A stretch of DNA of 64,000 nucleotides, from positions 2,604,001-2,668,000 of the forward strand of contig NW_026944390.1 in assembly GCF_033439725.1 (NCBI RefSeq), given 5' to 3'. Positions 1 through 9,481 of this stretch are shown here, in pieces; position 1 is the stretch's first letter; each line of letters starts with the position of its first letter. Under the pieces are notes generated by a model. It saw only the letters and a program-made list of their open reading frames with translations, was not told the origin of the DNA and ran no database searches. This stretch comes from Neurospora tetraspora (Eukaryota; Ascomycota; Sordariomycetes; Sordariales; Sordariaceae). The position numbers and the translations under genes were made by a program.

Positions 1-1
1 C

Positions 2-2515
2 GTCAACCAGGATGCCAACAATAACGGTTTTGGTTGGCACATTATCTCGGGTAAGCTCCAATACAACGAACATACCTAAGATCCCTCTCCTATCAATATA
101 CCTGAAAACCAGGCACTGCATGCCTACCAAGCAGAATACAGACAAATGCAAACTGACAGATGCTACCTATTTAAAACAGGACCACCGGACTCGGTAACAA
201 CCATTAGCGCGCGGGACGGCTCACATTGGGCACTTTACGATTGCGATGACAGACCCCATGAAGACCGGCGAACTGTCAAAGCCGTATGCACCGACGAATC
301 CGACTCCAGCAATTGCGGTGACATCTTTCTTGGCCAAGTAGCAGGCACAATTGTCAAAGATGCCTGGTGGTTGCGGGCCGGGCAAATATGCCGTGGCGGT
401 CTCCATGACTCCGTCAACCGATCATGAAATACCTGGGGTACTGGGCAAACACCTGGAAAAGAGAGGCATATCCACACCCTGCGTCTATGATTTTACCTAT
501 GACTACGATTACAGCCCGATCGTTAAGCGCGGCGATGAGAGGGTCAAAATTCGCATCGATTACTCGACCGATCCGGGTTATTGGGCGGAAATTGTTGCAG
601 CTCAGCCCGGCATTTACAAACGGCGCATCAAGTCGCGCTCCGATTTTGAGGTGGTCAAGCGGGAGATGCAAGAGGAGGTGGACCGAAACCACGAGGGTTC
701 ATGGCCCGACTTTTTGGATCACAAGTTCTCGCTCGACAGGCGCTCGACACCCGAGCATGAGCTGCATGAACTACATGCACGCTGGTTCTCATACGATCTT
801 GCCCGGTGGATGGATCGGTTCTCCAAGGTTGACGAAACATTCGAGGTTGCTTCTTACTCGGTGAATGACCGAGTGAGGTGGAACCTCTTTAGCTGGACTC
901 AGATATGCGAGCTGATGGGTATCCCTACCGAGATGTACATGAAAGTTTGGGCTGACCTCGATATCAATGTCGAAACGACTGCTGAGCTGAACTTGATTGT
1001 AAGCGGCAGCAGCATTTTCCTTCCCTTTTTATTAGGTACTTGCTTTGGTGTGGACCTCTGCTAACCTTGACTACTTACGTACGCATCAACAGGGCGATTT
1101 CGGCGACATGAGTTCCTGGAGAGAGTCACACATGCTATTTCGATCCAAAGGCGAGATCAAGACTACGCTAAACCTTTGGGCCTTTGCAAGAATGGCCTTC
1201 AACAGCGACGAGGTGGAACTCTTTGGTCTCGACAAGTTTGGAGCGACTTTTAGCATTCCTGGCCTCGTGACAGTTGGGCCCAATCTGCGGGTCAAAGCTG
1301 TAAGTTTCCGACAACCTGTTCCGTCCCTTTCAGCCCGACTTCTTTTCGGCCAACAAGCATGACGCAGCTCTGATGAATCTGAGACTAACCTTGTCCTTCT
1401 TTCTTCTTTACGCAAAATACAGCAATTAGACGGCGAAGCAACCCTGCACACGTACGTACCTACCTACCCACCCTTTGTCTTCTTGTCCACATTATGATAT
1501 CAACCTGAACCCGAGCCACGACTAACCCATCTCACTTCTCTCTCTCTCTCTCTCAACAACAGTGAAGCAGCAGTCTCCCTCAAGATAGCTGAGTGGGAAT
1601 ACACCCAGCAATACCCCAACACCATGGGTGTGACCCAAAACCCGCCCAAGAAACACTCGGGCGCTACCTCCTTCTTCGACAAGGCCGCGCCTAACGATAG
1701 CGGCTTCCCGCAGCCGACCTTCCATGCCGATGTCGACGCCCACGGCTATCTAACCGTGACCATGAAGCCGGTCGTCTCGTTTGGACTCACATGGGCGATT
1801 GACGTTCCCGACGTTTCGGTATGCTCATTCACTACCTTATCTATTTCCCTCCCTTTTTGTCCCGGCCTTCATTCACCCTTTCCCATACCTACCAACAACA
1901 ATAACAAAAACCCAACCTCTTCTAACCTTTTCGTTCCCCCGTGCCCCAAAAAAACAGGCCGAACTAGGCATAGAAGCCTACGCCACTATCCACGCCGACG
2001 CCCAAGCAAACGTCAACAACGGTAATGACAACGGTCAAGTAGACGCCTCGGCCCAGGTCTGCTGGGGCGCTCGGTGCGGCTATCGGCTCTACGCGGCTAT
2101 CAACGCACCCACCATTTTCAATTATCATCTCGCGCAGTATTGGACTTTGCATGCGGCGGAGCAGACGATCATCCCGCAGACATGCTTGGCATGGGAACTA
2201 TGGGATGGCGCGCAAAAGTGCGAGGGGTGTCCGGATATTAATTATAAGTTGGATCTTGGGATTAGAGTTGGTGGGGGTGGGATGAAGAGGAGCTTGAGTT
2301 TAGGTTTGGATGAGGGGGTATACGATGCTGGGTTTGAAGCAGTAGCGGGTGCTGGTGGGCACAGTGTACCAATATTTGGTAAGGAGGAGGGGGATGCTAG
2401 CACAGGAGTCTATATCGGAGAGCCGGCGGTAGATAAAAGGAAGGTGGTTAGTTTGAGGGATGCGCCGGTTGCGAAGGTAGCGAGGCCGAATATAGGGGTT
2501 ATGGATTCTTTTTAA
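2..2515 (+). CDS. class V (GH18) chitinase, C-terminal part only, with an apparent frameshift
   Basis: This is the 3' part of a large fungal chitinase of the killer-toxin-like class; the GH18 catalytic domain would lie left of the window. The visible protein is the long C-terminal region of these enzymes, with the Cys/Gly segment around PGGCGPGKYAVAVSM (about 360-410) and the segment DYSTDPGYWA (about 560-600). I place introns at 999-1092, 1300-1422, 1452-1562 and 1819-1957; reading frame is kept across each. A further intron begins at 51 and ends near 112 or 131. The stop is at 2513-2515. Between 356 and 359 the frame moves by one base: the upstream frame ends in TIVK and the downstream frame resumes at MPGG with one extra base and no splice signal. 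This is a pseudogene lesion or a sequencing error. Such chitinases are usually secreted and act on cell-wall chitin. Family assignment is from recognition of the C-terminal region only. Confidence 0.7.
999..1092 (+). other. spliceosomal intron in the chitinase gene
   Basis: The donor is GTAAGC and the acceptor is CAACAG, with a CTAAC branch-like site about 30 bases before the acceptor. Removing it joins the LNLI and GDFGD segments in frame. Confidence 0.75.
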
Positions 2516-3234
2516 GATTAGACGGTAGTTGTAGACATTAGATATTAGATACTTTAAGGTTTAAGGAAGATATACAAGTAATTGTTAGTGCTAACAGAGT
2601 TTTCTACATGGAATGTTAGTGCTTCCATTGCACGTCCATTTCAGCACTAAGGACCTCACTTCTTCTATTCCCTTCCTTTCAGTTGTATCTTCATTGATAC
2701 GTTTCAGAACTAGGTGTGCGCTGGCTGCACACGTAACTCGGATGGGCGGTGCGAGTATAAGAGATAGATTTGGACGGGTATTGATAGTGACGCGGGACGG
2801 CAGCATGCTTCGACGGGATACCTACATAGCGCGATCTTACCAGCTCTTGACAGCAGCACCTTCGCACTTCAAACATTTGACTTGTGTTGATGGTTCGGAC
2901 TCAGGCAAGTTGGCTTTGGTAATCAGCGCTTATAAATAGTCCAATCATGAGTGTGCGAGATGGTCGATCCTTCCGTTTCCGCTGCTTACTGCATCCGCAC
3001 CTCCATAACGCCGAACGGTCTGGGTTTGGACCACCGACTTACACACGCTTCAATTTTGCATCAAATGGCATCATTGTGGACGGGTAAAGGATCTTGAGTA
3101 TAAAGACTATTGAATCAAAATCCCCCAGCACGACAACATCAAGCAACTCACCAAATTCACCCTTCCACTGTCCGTCTCCAAGCGACATCAAGCCAGCACA
3201 AGTCAATACCATCCCAACCCATCACTTCACCACC
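2516..3234. other. intergenic region between chitinase and NmrA-like gene
   Basis: No gene is supported here. Two partly overlapping short frames (2613-2939 plus, 2591-2806 minus) lack any recognisable motif. The last 100 bases before 3235 are C/A-rich and contain CCAAC and CATCAAGC stretches typical of a fungal 5' untranslated leader. Confidence 0.5.
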
Positions 3235-4283
3235 ATGTCCACCCCCAAAACCATCGTCGTCATCGGCGCCACCGGCTCCCAAGGCGGCTCCGTTGTTCGT
3301 CGCTTGCTCCAAAACCCATCCTACCACATCCGCGCCCTCACCCACTCCCCCACCAGCGCCACCTCTCAATCCCTCGCCTCCAAAGGCGTCGAAGTCGTCT
3401 CCTCAGACGTCAACGACCCTTCCACGCTCGGTCCCGCCTTCGCCAATGCGTACGCCATCTTCGCCGTAACCGCCTACTGGCCCTCCTTCCCCACTCTCGG
3501 CCGGCACGGCGCCGGCGAGGAGGAACTGCAGCAGTACAAGAACATCGCGACTGCCGCGAGTAAGGTTGAGGGACTGAAGCACTTTGTTATTAGCACCTTG
3601 CCGTCAGCCGAGGGAAGTAGTGGGGGCAGAATCGAGGTGCCGCATTTTGATTACAAGGCTAGGGCGGCGAGTTGGGTTAAGGAGCAATTGCCGGGGCTGT
3701 GGGAGGTGACGACGGAGTTTTGGCGTGGTTGCCGATTTTGAAGCCGGTTGAGATGGTAAGTTTCCCTTTGCCTCTTTGTTTCGTTCAGTTTAATCCGACG
3801 GGTGATGTTTGCGGCAAAGAAATGCTGACATTGGAATGACGTTGCGTAAAGCCCGGTTCGCAAGGAGCGTACATCGTTCCGCTCCCAGGTAATCACGACA
3901 CCTTGATTCCATATGCCGGTGATCTGCACCATAACGTCGGTGTCGTGGTTGAAGCTATCATCAACAGCGGGCCCAAGGCGTATGGAAAGGTTGCGGTTCT
4001 GGCCACGGATTACGTGACGTGGGCGGATGGATACAAGGCCATCGAGAAGCTGGTCCCCGAGAAAAGGATTGCGTTGAGTAAGATTGACCGTGAACAGTTC
4101 ATCAAGATTTGGAGAGAGTGGGGGATTGAGATCGCTGATCAGATGGCGTGGAATGATGAGTTCACTGACTGGAAGGCGTTGGCCGGCGAAAGGTTCTTGG
4201 TATTTGAGGAGTTGGGGATCAATGAGGGAGAGCTTGTTGGTTTTCATGCGGCGCTGGAGGGATTGAAGGATAAGATTTTCTGA
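3235..4283 (+). CDS. NmrA-like NAD(P)-binding protein, apparent frameshift
   Basis: This gene encodes an NmrA-like member of the atypical short-chain dehydrogenase family, a Rossmann-fold protein that binds NAD(P) and is often a redox sensor or reductase rather than a true dehydrogenase. The start at 3235 follows CACCACC and gives MSTPKTIVVIGATGSQGGSV, with the glycine-rich GATGSQGG nucleotide-binding loop near residues 11-18. An intron at 3756-3851 (GTAAGT to AAAG, CTGAC branch site) joins KPVEM to PGSQGAYIVPLPG. The C-terminal part has the family segments GDLHHNVGVVVEAI and TDYVTWADG. The frame before about 3723 (ends in TEFW) and the frame leading into the intron (LPILKPVEM) differ by one base, and some 8-10 residues usual in this place seem absent. 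The gene is therefore either a recent pseudogene or carries a sequence error. No neighbour suggests a pathway. Confidence 0.75.
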
Positions 4284-4667
4284 AGGAAAGCAGAATGAGT
4301 TCTTTTGAGAGGCAAAGAAGAGCTGTTAGTCTTGTGAGGGAGTGGCAGAGCTGGCGTTGTTTGCGTGACGGACTTTCGACAACGAAGATGTTCAAAGATG
4401 GCCAGCGGCCTCTTTGTGGTGATGGAAAGTGTGACTTGAGTGAATATCCCAGAATATGCATCCTTAGGAACATCTACACAGGAATGCGTGGAATACAACT
4501 GGGCAATGCATTTCTTGACCCCAAAATGACTGTGGAAATAGGAAAAGAAGAGAAAAGTGACGATATAACCATGACCCCGTCTGTTTGAACATTATCACTA
4601 AGGCCTTCTCCGCCGAGGGAACTTATGCCGTTATTTGACCAACTCAAGATATCCACCACCTCATCAC

Positions 4668-5050
4668 TCAACTCCTGACTCTCTTCTTCAACCGCTCCAC
4701 ATATGGGAACAGGTAATAAGCCAATATTGCTGTCACAAGAGAGATTGCCGATCCCGCTCCCCATCACCAGAGCGACATTTTGTTCCCATCTAGCTCCTTG
4801 AAGTTCATGCCAAAGAAGCTTGTAGCGAACGAAAGCGGCACAAATAGGAACGCCAGGAAGGTCAGTTTCGCCATGTCCTCCGCCTGTTGGATGGCCCTCT
4901 GCGACTCGGAGATGGAGATGCTCGACAGCAGGACGGTAATAGCGTCCGTGGTGCGGTTGTGGAGCGTCTGGGCCCGCTTGAGCAGATGCTCGAAGTCGTG
5001 CAAAATAATCTTCCGCATGCTGGAGTGATCATTGGTCCTGCGTTCGCACT
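4668..5050 (-). pseudogene. CorA-like Mg2+ transporter-type C-terminal relic with in-frame TGA
   Basis: Read on the minus strand this is the C-terminal end of a fungal CorA-like protein. It has an amphipathic helix (RTNDHSSMRKIILHDFEHLL), a first membrane helix LTFLAFLFVPLSFATSFFGM followed by the GMNF signature near 4815-4830, then an in-frame TGA at 4764-4766, then a second membrane helix ISLVTAILAYYLFPYV and a basic tail ending at a stop at 4668-4670. The two-helix plus GMN layout is the hallmark of CorA channels. Only about 125 codons remain; the upstream part is absent because repeat DNA starts near 5100. The internal stop and truncation make it a relic, possibly of a CorA-like domain fused to a larger receptor-like protein as often seen in fungi. 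Confidence 0.7.
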
Positions 5051-5141
5051 GAATTACTAGCCACTTGGTTTAAGTGTCCCGAGGGAACGGAACGCTAATT
5101 TAGTTTGGTGCACCCCAGAGAAAGTGGGTCTGTTGTAGAAT

Positions 5142-5406
5142 AATTGGATAATACGTATATGGAATAGGCGTCAGGGGTAAATGGATACGTTAAAAATAAC
5201 AACAACAACAACAAAAAGTCAGGGGTAAATGGCAGGGGTAAGCACCTTGTGTAGTGTATGCCTAGCCCACTCAGCTGGGCTTGGCGTTTAAGTGGAACGG
5301 TGCACTCGATGGCGAAGGCAATGCAAGAAACGGCGGCGGCGTTTTTGGCTGAGTCATCCAAACCCCTGTCATAATCTACAAAAAATGGCTCCCATAGATA
5401 AGCCAC
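5142..5406 (+). repeat. dispersed repeat arm 'R3' (copy A) carrying a 33-bp LINE tail insertion
   Basis: The stretch matches 53303-53520 closely, from GTATAT...AGGCGTCAGGGGTAAATGG through CTGAGTCATCCAAACCCCTGT to the terminal CTCCCATAGATAAGCCAC. A related, longer version is found at 47930-49045 and 27405-28290. It holds no long reading frame. It ends in a hinge-like inverted motif (5389-5431) that joins it to the R2 arm. Confidence 0.75.
5185..5217 (+). mobile_element. extremely 5'-truncated LINE insertion (33 bp) with 15-bp target-site duplication
   Basis: The insert reads ATACGTTAAAAATAAC followed by AAC repeats and is the 3' tail of the LINE found complete at 49046-53300. It is flanked by the direct repeat GTCAGGGGTAAATGG at 5170-5184 and 5218-5232. 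The paralogous repeat at 53315-53340 has a single copy of this 15-mer and no insert, which gives an empty site. Confidence 0.85.
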
Positions 5407-5416
5407 CGATATGTCG

Positions 5417-5621
5417 GCTTGTCTATGGGAGCGGGAAGGACAGGAAACGGGTCTTTTAATCACGTGGTAGGGTCAAAAAACTGAACCACCAGCTCCCATA
5501 TCCATATCGTTCGGACGGAGGCATTACGGTGAGTGGGGAAGCGGCGCTAAGAAGATGAATATAATTGGGCGGATTACGAGAAAAGTTGACCGTCCTGACA
5601 CTGCGGCGACACTGCGGCTAG
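5417..5621 (-). repeat. dispersed repeat arm 'R2' (minus orientation)
   Basis: About 200 bp, very similar to 22103-22298, 22308-22504 (inverted) and 32888-33081. It runs from CTAGCCGCAGTGTCAGGACG at one end to CTCCCATAGA at the other. A short duplication CGACACTGCGG sits at its distal end (5596-5617). It contains no convincing gene. Confidence 0.8.
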
Positions 5622-6370
5622 CCCCGTTAACGTTTGTCAAAGCGCAATATCCGTGGTATGGGTATACTAGCACAATTCTCAGTCGCGGTCGTAACCACAT
5701 CTCTCCCAGTAGCCGAACCTTGATTATTATGGACTTTCTAATAGTGACAGTAGGGTTGGCACTGGTACTGTGCGTAATGAATGGATAAGGTTCTACGAAG
5801 GAGAGAAAACTAGCTCGCATAGCGAGGAAGACTTGCTTGAGTCTGTTGTACGATACCCATGCGTAGCCTGCGCCCCCTGAGGCGTTACCCCACGCTGTCG
5901 GCACTAGCTACGTAGACGGCGCTGGAGCCGTCGACTACCAGGCCGCTGCTGGTACACTATTGCCAATCTTGTAGACCCGTGACGGAAAGCCACGACCCTC
6001 GCCCAACCCAGGCAATTGATTTGGCGCCCTGAACCCAGGTCCATGAATGCCCAGCCTCAAAAAAGAAATGTCCTTTGGGCCATTGGCGTGTAGTTGGGAG
6101 GGAGCTGCCAGCCATCTCGCGCTTAACAAGGTGACAATATAGAGCCCTATGCTCCCTCATAACCTCGAGAAAACGCAGTGTTCTAGTTTCTTTTCCTTGT
6201 TTTGTCCTAGATGGCAGGAGAGAGGAATTCCCGGCACTTTCATAAACTCGATCCATTGATCATCAACCATAGCATCCGCTACCTTCGAGACAAAACGCCG
6301 AGACAAAACGATCATCCTCGAATGCCTCACTACATCACCTTAGTTAAGACGTTCCTTCCTTAAAGCTGCG
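5622..6370. other. unannotated stretch before the NWD pseudogene
   Basis: Minus-strand open stretches (5957-6256, 5935-6129) and 5524-5904 give proteins without any motif I recognise. The last 100 bases may be the promoter of the decayed receptor gene that starts at 6371. I see no RNA gene here. Confidence 0.4.
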
Positions 6371-7731
6371 ATGCTTCGACGGCTGTACTCGTAGTTCCGG
6401 AGGCGTTTTAAGCGACACGGAAATGCGGAGGGTCAGAAAAGTTCTAAAGACCAAGAGCAGCCTTGTCCTGCGTCTCTACCCGAATCGACGTCTATATAGA
6501 AAATCTCTGCTGTCATCTCTATATCCGCCCCAAGGCTCCCAGCCACTCCGCCTACTAGTTCCGCCGATATAGAGACGTCTATTGGTACGGATAATACTAC
6601 TGTTTACCTCCTAGCCGCTCCTGCTACTAATCCTACTAATATCGAGATGTCCGCTAGTATAGATGATACTACTACCAGCTTACCCGTACGACTCTGGGAC
6701 TGTGCCTATAATGACCTCAAATAAGAAGAGGCCGGATTGGTAGACGTATACGAGAAGATACTGTCCCGACAGCTGTAGGCTAGCCCAGACTTAAATAGTA
6801 CCCGAGTCCTAGCCGAACATCATTGCCCAAAACAACTCGGACAGGCGCTGTCAAATGAATCAGGTTATTAATGCTAGCCTAACTAAGACTAAGAAGGAAG
6901 CTAAGGTGAAAGAAAGCCTTGGTGTAGCCGTGGATCTTGTTCTATCCGCTAAGAATATTATAAGTGCGGCAATCCAGGCCGTGCCCCAAGCCGCGCTCGC
7001 TTGGACCGGCATTTGTATCGCTTTAGAGGTATGTCTACTTGGAGCGTGATATGATACTTCACATGCTAACCTCTGTAGATGTTTCTCAATCCTATAAAAG
7101 CGACCGAAGCCAACCGCAAAGGGATCGACTACGTTGTTCAGAGAATGAACTGGTATTGGAATTCGTCGAATAGCCTTCTCAACCCCACCAACATCAGCGA
7201 ACTCAATGGAATGAGAGGCGAATTGAAGATCCAAATTGTTGACCTCTACAAAGCGTTCCTCTCTTACCAGATTAAGAGTGTTTGTGCTTATTATCGCAAC
7301 CGCGGCCTAGCCTTTCTCCGAGATATAGTCAAGCTTGACGACTGGAATGCCGATTTGGGGGCTATCCAAGACGCCGAGAAGCGCTTCGACACAGACGCCC
7401 AAACATACACCACTCGGAAAGGGACGTCTCATCTCGAGCAGCTCGTTAGCTATGCAATGTCAGAGAAGGACCAGCAATGCCTGAAGCACTTGCGCCTTAC
7501 CGATCCTCGCGATGATAAAGTCCGCATCGAACGGACCAAAGGCGGCCTTTTGCAGGACTCATATCGTTGGGTCCTCAATAACGCTGACTTTCAACAATGG
7601 CGCGACGACTCACTGCACCGACTGCTCTGGATCAAGGGCGACCCGGGCAAAGGGAAGACTATGTTGCTGTGCGGCATCATCAATGAGCTGGATCAAGGCG
7701 ATACTGCCAACGCGCGCCACTGCAATGTGGC
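6371..7731 (+). pseudogene. NWD-type NACHT receptor, N-terminal half, decayed and cut by an LTR element
   Basis: The reading starts at ATG 6371 (MLRRLYS) and shows the N-terminal domain of NWD NACHT-NTPases: the LWDCAYNDLK segment near 6690, then SLTKTKKEAKVKESLG (6867-6930), VPQAALAWTG (6985-7014), an intron at 7029-7078 and LNPIKATEANRKGIDY. It continues into the NACHT domain with the P-loop KGDPGKGKTMLLCGI at about 7635-7680. Four in-frame stops lie upstream (6392 TAG, about 6494 TAG, 6721 TAA, about 6776 TAG), and a frameshift occurs near 6855. Each stop can be explained by one transition from CAG, CAA or TGG. A 21-bp gap relative to the paralogues removes the residues after VSY (near 7456). 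At 7732 the frame runs into the left LTR of a retroelement, and the rest of NACHT is not found on the far side. It is a dead third copy of the receptor family seen at 22.8 and 44.2 kb. Confidence 0.85.
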
Positions 7732-8039
7732 TGTTACGATCCAATCAGGGATCACTTATGTAAGCTAAACCAAATAGAACCAACAGACCAATCAGGTTGG
7801 ACCCGAAGCTCCGGGTCTATAGCTCGGGTCCCCGGGGACCCGAGACGAAGGTTCGGGTCCACGGGTCCGGTATATCGGGTCCATGAAGGCCGGTATATAA
7901 AGACGGTCTTCCCAGGCCCCTTTAGATACTGGCTCTTCAGCAAGCAATGGCTTTCACAATCGATCAGTACCTTTTGGCTACTGCGACCGTTATTCTTATT
8001 CCCAGCGATATACTCCTGTGCTTGTAACGGTTCGTCACA
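7732..8039 (+). mobile_element. 5' LTR of a Ty3/gypsy-like retroelement
   Basis: The 308-bp block begins TGTTACGATC and ends GGTTCGTCACA, so it has the TG...CA ends of an LTR and shares them with the solo LTR family at 26.6, 27.7, 48.1 and 48.5 kb. It interrupts the NACHT codon series exactly at 7732. A palindromic GGACCCG/CGGGTCC-rich core lies at 7799-7880 and a TATA-like TATATAAAG at 7892-7900. I did not find the matching 3' LTR in the window. Confidence 0.75.
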
Positions 8040-8152
8040 CGTTGCTTGCTCATCAATTTGCACACTAGTATTCTGGGATTTGCTGCTGCACCCAAAGTCT
8101 CCTCAAACCATCAAAAGTTTTCCTCACTCACCTTTACTCCCTCACCGACATC

Positions 8153-9481
8153 ATGTCTGGAATCCCGGCTGGCAAACCTCAGGCTGGAGGACCCGTTGGA
8201 GCTGGCCTCCCGGGTACCGCGACCAGAAACCCTGGTCCCGGCACTGAGGCCATGACCGGTATTGTGGACGACAACGGTGACGAAGTCAAGGCCGCCGAGC
8301 TTCTTGCCAGAGAAAAAGCTCGCACCCGTAGGGCTACCCTAGTCCCTGCCATCACCAAAGACACTGACGATGTCGAACTGCGCAACATCATCAACATGCT
8401 TCGCACCAAGATCAACGACCTCGAAGCAATCCCGCCGTCGACTCTCGTCACTGCCCCGAAGAGCACTATCAAGCTCAACGCTCCATCTAAGTTTGATGGC
8501 ACCAAGAAGGAAGATCTCCAAGGCTTCCTTACCCAGGTCCGCGCCAACCTCCGCTTCACCCACACCGAGGACCCCGTCCAGCAGGTTCTGTACGCCTCAT
8601 CGTACCTTACCGGCAAGGCCCTCGAGTGGTTCCAGCCCACTCAAGCGGACTACCTGAATCACCATTGGGACGAAATGCATCTCGAGACTCGAAAGACCTT
8701 CACCGACTTCGAGTATTTCGAGAGCTCCATCAATCAGGTCTTCGGCCTTGCCGACAAGGTTCGGCAGGCTGAGACCAAGCTAAATGAACTCCGCCAGACC
8801 AAGTCAGCCGCGTCCTACGCCGCCGAGTTCAGACAGCTCGCCTTCCGCGTCGACTGGAACGACGAAAGTCTCAAATATCAGTTCTATCGAGGCTTGAAGA
8901 GCGACGTCAAAGACGAGCTCATCAAGATCGATCGCAAGTCCAAGAGCCTCGACGAATACATGAACGAGGCCATCGTCATCGACAACCGTCTCTTTGAACG
9001 CAAGAAAGAAAAGGGTGCGGGTGACAGCCGCCCTCGCGCCAACACGGGCTACCGTTATCAACGCGGCGGCAACAGTTACAACAACAAGACGCGCAGCACC
9101 GCTTACGGCACTCACCCTGGTCCCATGGACGTGGATGCCATTGAGAACCGTAAGAACGGTGGCGGCGGTCCGAGCAAGGACAAGAAGTGCTTCAAATGTG
9201 ACATACCAGGACACTTCGCCCGCGACTGTCGCAGTGGAGGCAACAACAACCGCAAGCCCGGCGGTTGGAAGCCAGTTCCGACTCACTCTACCAACTCCGT
9301 CAGCAAGGGCAGAGGTAAGCCCAAGGAAATCGACAATATTGAGATCGACTACAACTTCGCCAATGCCCTCGCCGCCCTCATTAATGACGAGCCTCCCCGC
9401 ACCATTGCTATAGTGGACTTCGACGGGATCAACGAGTCGACTGACGACATGACAATCGAAGAATACGATCAATATGAATAA
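8153..9481 (+). CDS. Gag-like protein of the LTR retroelement (CCHC zinc knuckle)
   Basis: The 442-codon frame starts at ATG 8153 about 110 bases after the LTR. It has the retrotransposon gag domain (KFDGTKKEDLQGFLTQVRANL near residues 105-125, through the KTFTDFEYFESSINQVFG region) and a single CCHC zinc knuckle, CFKCDIPGHFARDC, at about residues 345-358, preceded by an Arg/Gly-rich tract. Gag forms the virus-like particle and binds RNA. The stop TAA at 9479-9481 is followed in the same frame by another 97 open codons. A CAA-to-TAA change could therefore have split a longer protein. No protease, reverse transcriptase or integrase follows. Confidence 0.85.
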   Translation: MSGIPAGKPQAGGPVGAGLPGTATRNPGPGTEAMTGIVDDNGDEVKAAELLAREKARTRRATLVPAITKDTDDVELRNIINMLRTKINDLEAIPPSTLVTAPKSTIKLNAPSKFDGTKKEDLQGFLTQVRANLRFTHTEDPVQQVLYASSYLTGKALEWFQPTQADYLNHHWDEMHLETRKTFTDFEYFESSINQVFGLADKVRQAETKLNELRQTKSAASYAAEFRQLAFRVDWNDESLKYQFYRGLKSDVKDELIKIDRKSKSLDEYMNEAIVIDNRLFERKKEKGAGDSRPRANTGYRYQRGGNSYNNKTRSTAYGTHPGPMDVDAIENRKNGGGGPSKDKKCFKCDIPGHFARDCRSGGNNNRKPGGWKPVPTHSTNSVSKGRGKPKEIDNIEIDYNFANALAALINDEPPRTIAIVDFDGINESTDDMTIEEYDQYE

